Source: Polynucleobacter sp. HIN5
GTDB taxonomy: Bacteria; Pseudomonadota; Gammaproteobacteria; Burkholderiales; Burkholderiaceae
Assembly: GCF_030297555.1 (NCBI RefSeq)
Contig: NZ_AP028136.1
Span: forward strand, 682,001 to 746,000
Direction: 5' to 3'
Length of the DNA stretch: 64,000 nucleotides
Shown here: piece after piece, positions 18,847-27,920 of the stretch
Layout of the letters: each line of letters begins with the position of its first letter
Numbering within the stretch: the first letter of the stretch is position 1
Program-made: the position numbers and the translations under genes
The notes under the pieces: model-generated
What the model saw: only the letters and a program-made list of their open reading frames with translations
Databases searched by the model: none
What the model was told of the DNA's origin: nothing

Positions 18847-19107
18847 ATGTTTCATATTGACATCATTGGCTATTTAGCTGCGTTACTGACCACTTTCTCT
18901 TTTCTTGTTCAGGCCATTCAATCTTGGCGAACAAGAGACCTCTCAGGCATTTCGGTGGGCATGTACAGTATGTTTACTCTAGGGGTGGCATTATGGCTAA
19001 TCTATGGAATTGTGATTGAGAGTTGGCCTCTTATCGTGACCAATGCTTTAACTTTCTTATTTGCCCTGAGCATCTTGCTCATGAAATTGAAACAAATGTC
19101 AAAATAG
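18847..19107 (+). CDS. SemiSWEET-family transporter
   Basis: 86 residues with three predicted transmembrane helices, the size of a single SemiSWEET triple-helix bundle that works as a dimer. Helix 1 contains FSFLVQAIQSWRTRDLSGIS, in which the PQ-loop proline is replaced by alanine (VQAIQ) but the following basic RTRDLSGIS loop is typical. SemiSWEETs move sugars down their gradient; the substrate here is unknown. It lies 30 bases after the HMA gene and may share its promoter. Confidence 0.82.
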   Translation: MFHIDIIGYLAALLTTFSFLVQAIQSWRTRDLSGISVGMYSMFTLGVALWLIYGIVIESWPLIVTNALTFLFALSILLMKLKQMSK

Positions 19108-19140
19108 TAGAGTGCGCACTGTTATGACTCAATTTTGATA

Positions 19141-19926
19141 ATGAAAATTCTTAAAATGCTTGTACTCTTGATCGTATTGGCGATAGCGATTGCAATCGGC
19201 GTCGCGTATTACACCGCCAGCAAATTAGATGGGTATGTGAAGCGCTCGATCGAGAACTATGCCACGCAATCTTTAGGTACCAAGGTAACTGTTGGCGAGG
19301 TTAATCTGAGTCTGCGTCAAACCCAAGCAACCATTCGTAATCTTGAGGTTGCCAACCCCCCGGGTTTTGATGGAGCTCATGCATTTAAAGCCGGAACGAT
19401 TGAGATTGTGTTAAACCCGAAAGAATCCAAACTAGACTCTGTGGTGATTGATCGAGTGCTCTTGAACCAGCCCAGTGTTCGGTATGTCAAAACGAAAGAC
19501 ACTGACAATCTATCGGTTCTACAAAATAATGCTAGGCAATATAGCGCAGCCAATCAAAAAGAAGATGCTCAAAGCAAAGCTGGTAAAGCTGGTGATTCTA
19601 AGCAGCCACGCATTCTTATTAAGCAGTTTGATATTCAGGGGGCAGATCTGGTGTATCAGGATATGCGAATCTTAGGAACAAACGTTAACCTCAAATTGGA
19701 GGATATTCAGATCGTAAATATCGATACTGGTAAAGATGGTGCAGGAACCAAAGAGGCGGTCGGAAAAATCATTGATGCCATTATTCCAGTCGTTAAGAAT
19801 GCGGCTCTAAAAAGTGTCAATACCTATTTAAACATCGCCACTGATACGTTGCGCGATGTCACTGGTAGTGCTCAGCAACTTGGCAAAGATGCCGTCACCA
19901 CCATCAAGAAGCTTTTTCAAAAATAA
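19141..19926 (+). CDS. AsmA-like inner-membrane/periplasmic protein
   Basis: About 261 residues from the ATG at 19141 (a TTG lies two codons upstream). One N-terminal transmembrane helix (MKILKMLVLLIVLAIAIAIG) is followed by VTVGEVNLSLRQTQATIRNL, the AsmA-type beta-strand repeat, and ILIKQFDIQGADLVYQD further on. Larger AsmA proteins carry phospholipid toward the outer membrane; this short form has no known role. The end is an amphipathic helix region (SAQQLGKDAVTTIKKLFQK). It ends 13 bases before selD and may be co-transcribed. Confidence 0.7.
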   Translation: MKILKMLVLLIVLAIAIAIGVAYYTASKLDGYVKRSIENYATQSLGTKVTVGEVNLSLRQTQATIRNLEVANPPGFDGAHAFKAGTIEIVLNPKESKLDSVVIDRVLLNQPSVRYVKTKDTDNLSVLQNNARQYSAANQKEDAQSKAGKAGDSKQPRILIKQFDIQGADLVYQDMRILGTNVNLKLEDIQIVNIDTGKDGAGTKEAVGKIIDAIIPVVKNAALKSVNTYLNIATDTLRDVTGSAQQLGKDAVTTIKKLFQK

Positions 19927-19939
19927 CCAAGATAAACCG

Positions 19940-20989
19940 ATGACTCTTAATGCATACAACGGACGCCTGACCTCACTTTCGCACGGAGGTGGCTGCGGCT
20001 GCAAAATTGCACCGGGGGTCTTAAGCGATATCTTACGAGCTTCGCCCCTCAAAATGATTCCACCCGCTTTGTTGGCGGGCTCAGAAAATAATGAGGATGC
20101 AGCGGTTTATCAAATCAATGAGCATCAAGCGATTGTGGCCACTACGGATTTCTTCATGCCTATCGTTGATGATCCCTTTGACTTTGGTCGAATCGCGGCC
20201 ACCAATGCGATCTCAGACATCTATGCGATGGGTGCTCAACCCTTATTTGCTCTCGCATTACTTGGTATGCCAATTAATGTATTGCCTCTAGAGGTGATTC
20301 AAAAGATCATCGCGGGCGGTGAGTCGGTATGCCATGCGGCAGGTATTCCGATTGCTGGTGGGCATTCGATTGATACGGTTGAGCCCATTTACGGCTTGGT
20401 CGCGATTGGTATCGTCGATCCAGCGAACGTGAAGCGCAATAGCGGTGCTCAAGCAGGGGATGCGATTATCCTGAGTAAACCCCTAGGGGTTGGTATTTTG
20501 AGTGCCGCCCTAAAGAAAGAGCGTTTGTCAGCCAAGGGGTATGAGTCAATGATTGCCTATACTACTCAGCTAAATCAGCCTGGCATCGCGCTCTCGAAAA
20601 TGCCAGAAGTTCATGCCTTGACGGATGTCACAGGCTTTGGCTTGGCAGGACATCTTTTGGAGATGAGTCGCGGGGCAAACCTGAGAGCCTATCTGAACTG
20701 GCGTGATATTCCAGTCATTGCCGAGGCAGTGGAGTTTGTTAAAGCGGATATCTATACCGGCGCCTCAACCCGAAATTGGCAGGCCTATGGCGGGGAGGTT
20801 TCGTTTAGCTCAGACATCCAACCCTGGCAACAGCATTTAATCACCGATCCGCAAACCAGTGGTGGGTTACTGATTGCTTGCGCACCGGAGGCCAAGGATC
20901 AGGTTCTGGATTTACTCCATCGCTCGGGGTTTCATGAGGCTAAGGCAATTGGCCATTTTGGGAGTGGTCAAGGCCTTGCTATGACCTAG
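19940..20989 (+). CDS. selD: selenophosphate synthase (selenide, water dikinase)
   Basis: 349 residues from the ATG at 19940. Makes selenophosphate from selenide and ATP. The glycine-rich catalytic motif HGGGCGCKI is at residues 15-23 (Cys19 and Lys22 match the E. coli SelD catalytic pair), followed by DFFMPIVDDPFDFGRIAATNAISDIYAMG and the TSGGLL motif near 310. It uses cysteine, not selenocysteine. No selA, selB, selC or selU gene is in the window, so its user may be the selenoneine cluster 12 kb away (SenC role) or a tRNA selenouridine synthase elsewhere. Confidence 0.95.
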   Translation: MTLNAYNGRLTSLSHGGGCGCKIAPGVLSDILRASPLKMIPPALLAGSENNEDAAVYQINEHQAIVATTDFFMPIVDDPFDFGRIAATNAISDIYAMGAQPLFALALLGMPINVLPLEVIQKIIAGGESVCHAAGIPIAGGHSIDTVEPIYGLVAIGIVDPANVKRNSGAQAGDAIILSKPLGVGILSAALKKERLSAKGYESMIAYTTQLNQPGIALSKMPEVHALTDVTGFGLAGHLLEMSRGANLRAYLNWRDIPVIAEAVEFVKADIYTGASTRNWQAYGGEVSFSSDIQPWQQHLITDPQTSGGLLIACAPEAKDQVLDLLHRSGFHEAKAIGHFGSGQGLAMT

Positions 20990-21069
20990 GAACTAGGCTG
21001 GGTCTCGGTCTCACCAATTGCCATAAAACTAGCTACAATCAACATTCATTAGAAAGTAAAGGCCTCACC

Positions 21070-21207
21070 ATGAAAAACCAGAGTTTTGTAGCATGTTTTC
21101 AGTCCTTCATGCAAAGCATGATGGGTTCCCCAATGAAGCGGGGCGAATGGTTTTTGCAGCTGATGATCGATAAGCGTGATGAGCGCTTGCGTAAAAAGAT
21201 CTACTAA
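21070..21207 (+). CDS. 45-residue basic protein of unknown function
   Basis: Frame of 46 codons beginning MKNQSFVACFQSFMQSMMG and ending KRDERLRKKIY, rich in methionine and C-terminal basic residues. Preceded by AAAGGCCTCACC, a weak but usable ribosome binding site, and it fills the gap between selD and the next gene. No signal peptide; one amphipathic helix is likely. Codon use looks ordinary. Family not recognised. Confidence 0.5.
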   Translation: MKNQSFVACFQSFMQSMMGSPMKRGEWFLQLMIDKRDERLRKKIY

Positions 21208-21222
21208 TCATAGTTTGATCGA

Positions 21223-21864
21223 ATGCGATCAACCGCGACTCAATGGGGCACACACTTAGCGGTGTGCCTTTTTGTTTTACCCATCAGCGTATCGGCAGCC
21301 GGTCTTGCGGATGTAGTTGGTGAAGGGCAGATTCGGTTTCTCAAAACCAAGCCTGATCCGAACTCATATACCTACGAATCGAAGGTAACTATTCTAGAGA
21401 CCAGTCTTGATTCTGGCTTAGTGCAAATCCAGACTTGCCACAAAAAATTGGATCCGATTCGCAAAGTGATCATTTTGTTTAATAAGGACCGTATCCGAGA
21501 TATTCAAGTTCGGACCATGGATGGTATTGCGATGGCCGAAGTCAAAGACAATCGCGTCACCCTCAGTGAGGTGCAAAAAGGAGGATCGATTTGCATTGAT
21601 TTGCAGTCCAAGGCGTTGGACTCACTCGGTAATGGCCTCTATCAACTCAATGCTGGCCCTTTGATGCGCAGACTCTTTGATGGCTATTTACCCATGACCG
21701 CAAACATGAAGTTCTCTTGGCCAGATAAACTGCTTGCCGTTCAAGAAACCAAACCAGCCACTCAAGATGGCGTTGATATTAAGTCTGCTAATGATGGCCT
21801 GGAGATGGACTTAGTGTTTGCCGGAAAGATGACTGCGCAGATCTTGCTAAAGCGCTCCGATTAA
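21223..21864 (+). CDS. exported protein of unknown function
   Basis: 213 residues with a signal peptide (THLAVCLFVLPISVSAAG). The mature part is beta-rich with no cysteine pair except C near QTCHKK and SICIDL, and ends AQILLKRSD. A periplasmic location is likely. No family was recognised. It lies 15 bases downstream of the 45-residue gene and is convergent with the lipoprotein gene. Confidence 0.65.
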   Translation: MRSTATQWGTHLAVCLFVLPISVSAAGLADVVGEGQIRFLKTKPDPNSYTYESKVTILETSLDSGLVQIQTCHKKLDPIRKVIILFNKDRIRDIQVRTMDGIAMAEVKDNRVTLSEVQKGGSICIDLQSKALDSLGNGLYQLNAGPLMRRLFDGYLPMTANMKFSWPDKLLAVQETKPATQDGVDIKSANDGLEMDLVFAGKMTAQILLKRSD

Positions 21865-21867
21865 AGC

Positions 21868-22167
21868 CTAGAGCTTTTCACAGCGATACTGCTCGGAGCC
21901 AATGGCTAAGCGCGATTCGCTCTGAATTAGTTGCGCGATCGATGCCTTGACGTCGCCGACCTTGCAGCTCTCATCAAAGTAGCTGATTAGCCCAAGACTG
22001 CCACAAAAGCGTAACTGTTGATCGCCAAATTTCATGGTCGATTGCTGCAAGACCATGACCACCTTTTTGCTGGAGTCATTTTCGGGAATGCAGTTCCAGG
22101 TGGTGTAGTCGGCTTGGCCGCATGCCGAAAGTAGAAGAACTAGGGGAAGAAAGTAAAAAATGCGCAT
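21868..22167 (-). CDS. small lipoprotein
   Basis: 99 residues. The N-terminus MRIFYFLPLVLLLSACGQ has a clear lipobox LSAC, so the protein is acylated at Cys16 and membrane-anchored. The mature domain has four further cysteines (NCIPEN, RFCGS, ESCKV, YRCEK), likely two disulfides. Function unknown. Confidence 0.72.
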   Translation of the reverse strand: MRIFYFLPLVLLLSACGQADYTTWNCIPENDSSKKVVMVLQQSTMKFGDQQLRFCGSLGLISYFDESCKVGDVKASIAQLIQSESRLAIGSEQYRCEKL

Positions 22168-22203
22168 TTACAGGAAAATCGATAATTACATTAAAACTAT
22201 TGT

Positions 22204-22614
22204 ATGAGCCAAACCCTATTGCCGCTGACCCTCTTCTATGATGGTGCCTGTCCACTGTGTCAGGCAGAGATTCTTTATTTGCAAACCCGCAATCAACAGC
22301 AATTGCTTCAATTTGTCGATGTCAACAGCAGTGCATTCAACCCAGAGCGCGTCGGCGTTTCGTGCCAGGCGGCGCTTGATCAGATGGTTGGGCAAATTGA
22401 GGGGCAGGCCCCGATTCGTGGAGTCCCTGTCTTTGCAGAGGCTTATCGGCGTGCTAATTTACCCATTTTGGCTTGGTTATTTTCAAGAAAAATACTGAGA
22501 CCCATCTTGAATCTTGCATATCGAATTTTTGCAAAGAATCGCCATGCGATATCAGGTGCCATCGGACCCTTCGCATTAAAACTGGTCAAACGGATGACTC
22601 AATCACCCCGATGA
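22204..22614 (+). CDS. DCC-family (DUF393) thiol-disulfide oxidoreductase-like protein
   Basis: 136 residues. The signature LFYDGACPLCQAEILYL near residue 10 gives the family its DxxCxxC motif, resembling a thioredoxin active site. The C-terminal half has conserved hydrophobic segments ending AIGPFALKL. Function in bacteria is unresolved; a redox role is inferred. Its last 16 bases overlap the opposite MOSC gene. Confidence 0.83.
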   Translation: MSQTLLPLTLFYDGACPLCQAEILYLQTRNQQQLLQFVDVNSSAFNPERVGVSCQAALDQMVGQIEGQAPIRGVPVFAEAYRRANLPILAWLFSRKILRPILNLAYRIFAKNRHAISGAIGPFALKLVKRMTQSPR

Positions 22615-23198
22615 CGTAGCGCATGATTTTGTTGGGCGATTGAGCATTCGCGAGGCCCAGGAATGACCCTGATGGTATCACCCGCTTGAATGCGTCCTCC
22701 CTGCAGTACGCGAAGGTACCAACCGCTGCGAGCGCCTTGGATCATTGCCTTAGCTACACTTGCAACCCCGGTCTTCGCTGTGAACTTATAGCAGGGCTCG
22801 CGTAATTTTGTAACACCACATTCAATGGCTCCAATGCGAAGGCGATCACCAACGTAGACATCATGCTCAGTAAGCCCACTAATGGTTAGGTTCTCGCCCA
22901 GGTAACCATGCTCTAAATGGATGGATTGGCCTTTGGCCTCAGAGAGTAGTGAGGACCAAAAGGGATAATGCTCTTGCGGATACATATAAAGGGCTTTTTC
23001 AGTCCCACCATGAACTTGAGGATCGGCTTGCTCATCACCAAAGACCCCAGTTGCAGTCACTTCAATTGCTTGGGGTTGAATGATGGTACTAACTGGAGTT
23101 TTGTTGATGGCCGATATGACCGTACGGAGGTCCTCCCCGTCACGAACCCACAGGGGTTTTACCAGCCCAGCACTAATGGTTTCTAGACGAATTGTCAT
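22599..23198 (-). CDS. MOSC domain protein (YiiM-like)
   Basis: 199 residues. VHGGTEKALYMYPQEHY near 70, GYLGENLTISGL near 103 and the conserved cysteine in REPCYKFTAKTG near 140 define the MOSC domain related to molybdenum-cofactor sulfurases. YiiM homologues act in detoxifying N-hydroxylated bases through molybdenum-cofactor enzymes. No iron-sulfur domain is fused. Single gene, convergent overlap with the DCC gene. Confidence 0.85.
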   Translation of the reverse strand: MTIRLETISAGLVKPLWVRDGEDLRTVISAINKTPVSTIIQPQAIEVTATGVFGDEQADPQVHGGTEKALYMYPQEHYPFWSSLLSEAKGQSIHLEHGYLGENLTISGLTEHDVYVGDRLRIGAIECGVTKLREPCYKFTAKTGVASVAKAMIQGARSGWYLRVLQGGRIQAGDTIRVIPGPRECSIAQQNHALRHRGD

Positions 23199-23253
23199 AA
23201 GCCATTATGCCGAAGAAAGCCCCAAGCTCAAACTCGGGGCCACAGGGATTGAC

Positions 23254-23391
23254 TTACTTCTTCTCGGCGCGAATCGATTGATCGCACTCGCGAATGCTAT
23301 GGTTATAGTGCGGATGGTGATTATTTTTGTCGAGTGACGCTTTGCAATCGGCGATGGAATAACGCACATTCGCTTGATTGGAATTTGACAT
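23254..23391 (-). CDS. 45-residue histidine-rich protein of unknown function
   Basis: Frame of 46 codons with a strong ribosome binding site (AAAGGAG 5-6 bases before the ATG). The product starts MSNSNQANVRYSIADCK and contains a KNNHHPHYNHSIRECDQS core with two cysteines 21 residues apart and four histidines between them, a possible metal-binding arrangement. Soluble, no signal. Too short for most automatic callers. Family unknown. Confidence 0.6.
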   Translation of the reverse strand: MSNSNQANVRYSIADCKASLDKNNHHPHYNHSIRECDQSIRAEKK

Positions 23392-23494
23392 AAAGACTCC
23401 TTTATTGATGATTAAAAAAGTCAGGAAAAGTCCTGCGAAAGGAATATAGGGCTCTGCCCGTGAAAATTCAAGGGCGATCGATTAAGATCAAACG

Positions 23495-23806
23495 ATGAAC
23501 TGGTTAAAGAGGCTTCCCCCAACACGTCGAGAACCGCCTGGCTTTGAGTGGGTCATTTTGCGCTTTACGCCAAAGCTGATGTTCTATGGCACCTGCATAT
23601 TTGTTATACCGCTTGCCATTTTGCAATACGGCATAGAGCCTAGCGGATCATCCAGGCTCTGGGAGCTCTATTTAATAGCGGGACTCATCTTCTTCTGGAC
23701 GATGCTTTTCATTGCCGCTTTATGTGCCTTTATCGTGTATTTAATGAAAGGCCCAGCATTTGTTGCCGATGCGTACTACCTAGAGGATTCGGATTTACCA
23801 AAATGA
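23495..23806 (+). CDS. two-helix membrane protein of unknown function
   Basis: 103 residues with two transmembrane segments (LMFYGTCIFVIPLAILQYG and LYLIAGLIFFWTMLFIAALC). A charged N-terminus and an acidic tail (ADAYYLEDSDLPK) flank them. The last 31 bases overlap the opposite chaN gene. Family not recognised. Confidence 0.6.
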   Translation: MNWLKRLPPTRREPPGFEWVILRFTPKLMFYGTCIFVIPLAILQYGIEPSGSSRLWELYLIAGLIFFWTMLFIAALCAFIVYLMKGPAFVADAYYLEDSDLPK

Positions 23807-24639
23807 AGGGTAGCGCAGGGGTCGGCACGTTCGATGCTGGGGCTAATCCAAACAAAATCATAGAGTTTGGCTAGCTCCGCCAGTGCTTTAGGGTTACGTC
23901 GATCCTCTTCAACAAAACCAACACTCACACGTTTCTTAGAGGGCTCAAGAGACCTTAAAACTTGGGGCACCCCATAATCATTGCGAACATGGCCATTACC
24001 GGCAAACAGAATTGCAGGGGAATGGCGCATCATGACCTGCGCCATCGAGATGTCCGTCAAGCGCTGCACCCGAAACATGGGTTCTAAATACTGGGTGGGA
24101 AGCTTGCCACAATGCCCGTCGATCAAATCGTTCTCCAGACTGCGTTTTGCCTCACCTGTCAAAGCACTTTTTTGGTAATCCGATTCCATCGCAGCCGGGA
24201 TGGACCCACCAGAGAAGATGGTTTTAGAAATTGAACGATCTAGATTGGAGCCATAGAGCGGTAAGCCAGATACCCGAATCGCTTCAAATAGGGGTTGATA
24301 GAGCTTCCATGGCCACGCTTTTGGGGAGAACCCTGCTTGCTCCAGCGACTGCAGAGTCGATCCAGTTAATCGGACTAATGGACCGGTTGGCAGATACTCA
24401 ACAACCGCTGCATATTTTTTGCTAGTAATTGCAGCGATCAATTGACCGCGTGCTTCATGGTGATGGGGGTTATCGTGTAACTCACCCAACAAAACATAGT
24501 CAGCGCTGATCAGATGAGTAGCCAACTGTTCTTGATTAACGGGGGTTTGACTGCGAAGATCAATAATTGAGTTTGCAGTCGCAGTAATGCTCACAAGGAG
24601 AAGGTAGCAGCCTAGATAAATTTTATTAATGGTACTCAT
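23776..24639 (-). CDS. chaN: ChaN-family heme/iron-associated protein
   Basis: 287 residues with a signal peptide (ending near SITATA). The family motif LLGELHDNPHHHEARGQLI near residue 50 carries the conserved glutamate and histidines of ChaN, an iron-regulated protein that binds heme and is linked to heme or iron handling. No lipobox is evident: the leader has LGCYLLL but cleavage seems downstream. It overlaps by one base the small acetyltransferase-like gene upstream, so they share a transcript. A role beside the hmu system is inferred, not shown. Confidence 0.8.
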   Translation of the reverse strand: MSTINKIYLGCYLLLVSITATANSIIDLRSQTPVNQEQLATHLISADYVLLGELHDNPHHHEARGQLIAAITSKKYAAVVEYLPTGPLVRLTGSTLQSLEQAGFSPKAWPWKLYQPLFEAIRVSGLPLYGSNLDRSISKTIFSGGSIPAAMESDYQKSALTGEAKRSLENDLIDGHCGKLPTQYLEPMFRVQRLTDISMAQVMMRHSPAILFAGNGHVRNDYGVPQVLRSLEPSKKRVSVGFVEEDRRNPKALAELAKLYDFVWISPSIERADPCATLHFGKSESSR

Positions 24640-24908
24640 TAAGAATATTTCTTAAGCGCAGCAAAAAAACGTTGCCCCATCGGCGAAACAGGCTGATGAG
24701 GGACGCCGACTTGACCAGTTATTCGTTGGACTTCCTGGACTAGCTTGCGTCCAAACCCCATTAAGCGGTACATGGGTTGAACATAGATGTACTCAATAAC
24801 ACCGTTATTGGAATACCGGCAGTAAGCGATCGTGGTGTTTGGGTTTTTAATCCAGATCGTTTGTTGCTCAACTTCCATCGAGTAGTCCATAAGATTGACT
24901 GATTGCAT
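24639..24908 (-). CDS. short GNAT-like protein
   Basis: 89 residues. IEYIYVQPMYRLMGFGRKLV resembles motif A of N-acetyltransferases, where the (Q/R)xxGxG/A loop binds acetyl-CoA; here it reads RLMGFG. The domain is shorter than usual GNAT proteins (about 140) and lacks the later strands, so activity is uncertain. Its TAATG overlap with chaN indicates translational coupling. Confidence 0.5.
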   Translation of the reverse strand: MQSVNLMDYSMEVEQQTIWIKNPNTTIAYCRYSNNGVIEYIYVQPMYRLMGFGRKLVQEVQRITGQVGVPHQPVSPMGQRFFAALKKYS

Positions 24909-25000
24909 TATTTCCTAAATCGCCTGTAGAATGAATCTGGATATTTTATGTTTAGTTTTGAATTCTAGTATTGCAAGCCAATTTGTATTGCCTAGCATTT

Positions 25001-25183
25001 ATGTACCGAATAATAAAAATCGATCCCGTCAAAGAGCTGGTCTACGTTGCAGACGAACCGAAAGGGAAGTCCTTTGAGTTTTACTTCCCAAAACTCAGTG
25101 ATGCTGTTTTCATTGAGGAATACACCTTAAAAGTAATGAGTAGTGACGGTCGCTACAAAATTATTTCATTGCTAGGCCGATAA
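25001..25183 (+). CDS. 60-residue protein of unknown function
   Basis: Predicted product MYRIIKIDPVKELVYVADEP onward, ending KIISLLGR; a TTG 30 bases upstream is an alternative start. The sequence is soluble and mostly beta-strand. It lies 8 bases before the MEKHLA gene. No family recognised and the start lacks a clear ribosome binding site. Confidence 0.4.
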   Translation: MYRIIKIDPVKELVYVADEPKGKSFEFYFPKLSDAVFIEEYTLKVMSSDGRYKIISLLGR

Positions 25184-25191
25184 GGCTTGGC

Positions 25192-25673
25192 ATGCCGTTC
25201 TCACGCATTGAGCCGGGCCCAAATAATCAATTTATGCCCATCGAGGCTCAGTTGATATTAGATAGTTATCAGCATTTTCTAGGCAAGTCTTGCATTCAAT
25301 TAACCAGCTCAATGAATATAGCGCAAATGCTTTATGAAGCCCCTTTTGCGGTAGTGGCGCATGATACGCGCGCAGACCCAATTTTTGCCTACGCCAATCG
25401 GATGGCTCAGAATGCATTTGAAATGACTTGGGCTGAAATCACATCGATTCCATCACGCCAGTCGGCAGAGCCGGTCTTACAAGAAGAGCGCCAATCCTTA
25501 TTGCAGCGCGTGCAACAGTTTGGTTTTATCGATGATTACTCCGGAATTCGGATATCCAAAACTGGTCAACGGTTTGGATCCGCAATGCAACGGTATGGAA
25601 TTTAATCGATACGAATGGTGTACGGGTGGGGTCAAGCTGCTCGTTTGATCACTGGGATTATTTACCAGCCTAA
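25192..25673 (+). pseudogene. MEKHLA-domain protein, frameshifted
   Basis: The first 125 residues read as a PAS-related MEKHLA domain (YEAPFAVVAHDTRADPIFAYANRMAQ). At the TTT of 25573-25575 the frame is lost. Adding one T restores RFWIRNATVWNLIDTNGVRV and then FDHWDYLPA before a stop at 25671. As written, the protein ends early at 25605. The domain may bind a small ligand or cofactor; function unproven. The lesion is in a homopolymer, as in the following genes, and could be a sequence error. Confidence 0.65.
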
Positions 25674-27203
25674 GGATCGCGCAGTTCCGAGGCTTGATCC
25701 TGAATTGCCAATTTGGCTTCATCCGTCATGCGTGCGAGATTGCGAACCTGCATCAGCATGCGCGGATTCTTACTCATGGCGCTTTCATGACGAATCAGAA
25801 AATCCCAATACAGCGTGGTAAATGGACAGGCGTTGGGACCAGTGGATTGATCGGGCTTAAATGCACAGTGCTTGCAATAGTTACTCATGCGATCAATGTA
25901 TTTGCCAGTCGCAATGTAAGGCTTACTCGCCATTAACCTCCATCAGCAAACTGACTCATGCCAATGACATTAGGCAGCTCAACCCACTCAACGGCATCCA
26001 CATACATACTTAGATACCACGCATGAATCTCCTTTGGGCTTGACACCAAGAAGTAGGGCGTAGAGACCGGTAACCATCAGGCGTTGAATATGGTGTGCAT
26101 AGCCCGTACGCAAACTCTGAGTAATCGTTTGCGATAAACAATGCATTTGGGTATTACCGTCCCAGAAGAATGCGGGTAGCGGTTGATTAGCCCTTAACGC
26201 ATTGAGTTCAAGGTACTTTGGCATATTCATCCAATAGATACCGCGAACATATTCGCGCCAGCCCTAAGATTTGACGAACAAAGCCCTCAACCGCGGCAAT
26301 CGGTGCCCGACCTTGACGATAGGATTGTTCTGCGGCAGCCACTACCTCTTGAGCCGATAGCAACTTGAGATTTAGGGCACTTGCGATATGCGAATGAAAT
26401 AACCATGGCTCATTAGTCCACATCGCGTCTTGGTACAAACCAAATTTTGGAAGACGATTTTGAATAAAGTCAGCCAAGACACGCAGAGCATCATGCCGAT
26501 CGACCGGCCAGCCAAAGCCAGAGGTGCTTGCGGCAACAGAACCTGGATGGGATGCAAAGCGACTCTCAACTAGTTGAATCACCTCTTGGGTGAATGCGAT
26601 CGGGCTTGAGACGCAGTGGCGGTGTATGGGTGGGGGACCCTCTTTGCCAAAGGAGGAACGATTCTCGGAATCAAAGTTCCATTCTCCCCCAACAGGTGCA
26701 TCACCATCCATAGCACGCTATGCTTTTTCCGAAGCTCGCGATACCAATACTCCAACCGTAGTTGCTTACGACCTTTGGCATGTCAAAAAACTCGCGCACG
26801 GTCGAGAAAAAATACCGATCCTCACGGATTTCAAGTTCAATGCCGGTTTGCAATGACAGCTGTTTGATTTTCTCGAGAACCCGCCAATCTCCGGGGGCGG
26901 TCATGAGCAAACGGTTTGGCTTAGATTGGCCAATAACCTTTAAAAGCTCACCCTCAAGCGTTTGGTATTGCTAGGATCATCGAGCTTGCTGTAGTACAGG
27001 CTAATCTTTTCCTGATGCAGCGAATGTGCAAAATGCCGCATCGCACTAATAAATAACGCAATCCGTTGCTTTGAGGACCAAATGTGGGTGGATTCTTCAT
27101 CCACTTCTGCCATCCACACCGCATCCTGCTTCACATCAAAGCCGTCAAATGCGCTCGCATCCCGGTTGAGCTGGTCGCCAAGAACGAGGATAAGGTTCCG
27201 CAT
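25670..27203 (-). pseudogene. photolyase/cryptochrome-related protein (FeS-type), multiply frameshifted
   Basis: Joining frames gives about 510 residues of the CryB/PhrB-type photolyase family: MRNLILVLGDQLNRD at the N-terminus, VLMDGDAPVGGEWNFDSENR in the middle, REYVRGIYWMNMPKY, and a C-terminal CKHCAFKP with the cysteines of a four-iron-four-sulfur cluster. These proteins use FAD for (6-4) lesion repair or blue-light sensing. Six single-base lesions are inferred near 25935, 26031, 26263, 26708, 26777 and 26955; most fall in homopolymers and there is no nonsense substitution. An intact gene with sequencing errors is more likely than decay. Confidence 0.8.
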
Positions 27204-27284
27204 GGCTTTTAAATCACAGATATTAAGATACGTTAATCATGAGATCAATTATCCTTGAAAGATTGATAACTTATTGTTAATGCG

Positions 27285-27916
27285 ATGACGAGTATTGATT
27301 TCAGTAAAGACGCAGCCCAATTCTGGGATAAACGTTTTCTCAATCTGAGTATGTGTTTGGTAAAGAGCCAAATGCATATTTAAAGAATCAAGCATCCAAG
27401 TATATGAAGCCGGGTATTAATGCCCTATGTGTCGCTGATGGTGAGGGACGCAATAGTGTGTGGTTAGCAAAGCAGGGGATGGCTGTCGAGGCCTTTGATA
27501 TATCGCCAGTAGCCATAGAAAAAGCAAAGGAGTTAGCAAATCAGGAACAGGTATCGGTTGCCTTAAGTGTTGCCAGTACCCACTCTTGGGAATGGAAACC
27601 CAATCATTACGATCTCATTGCAGCCATATTTATTCAGTTTGCGACCCCCAATATGCGTGTTGACCTCTTTGCCCACATACGCCAATCCCTAAAACCCGGT
27701 GGATATTTAATTCTTCAAGGGTATACGCCCAAGCAATTGGAGTACAAGACGGGTGGCCCACCGAGTATTGATCATCTCTACACCACTGAATTAATTCAGG
27801 ATCTCTTAAGAGGAATGGAAATCTGCGATTGGCAAGAATACGAAGCAGAAATCCATGAGGGTGAGGGACACCGTGGCATGTCTGCCCTCATGGGCGTCGT
27901 CGCTCGCAAACGCTGA
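27285..27916 (+). pseudogene. class I SAM-dependent methyltransferase, one frameshift
   Basis: About 210 residues when the T-run at 27335-27338 is extended by one, giving MTSIDFSKDAAQFWDKRF then SEYVFGKEPNAYL. The methyltransferase fold has CVADGEGRNSVWLAKQG (SAM-binding motif I) and VEAFDISPVAIEKA (motif II). This resembles TehB-like small methyltransferases. Substrate unknown. As written, the long frame opens only at an internal start near 27353. Confidence 0.75.
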
Positions 27917-27920
27917 GATC

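Noticed and set aside
23478..23491. Second FNR-like box (TCGAT-N4-ATCAA)
   Set aside because: It lies only 4 bases from a start codon, over the ribosome binding site, and one half is imperfect; chance is more likely.
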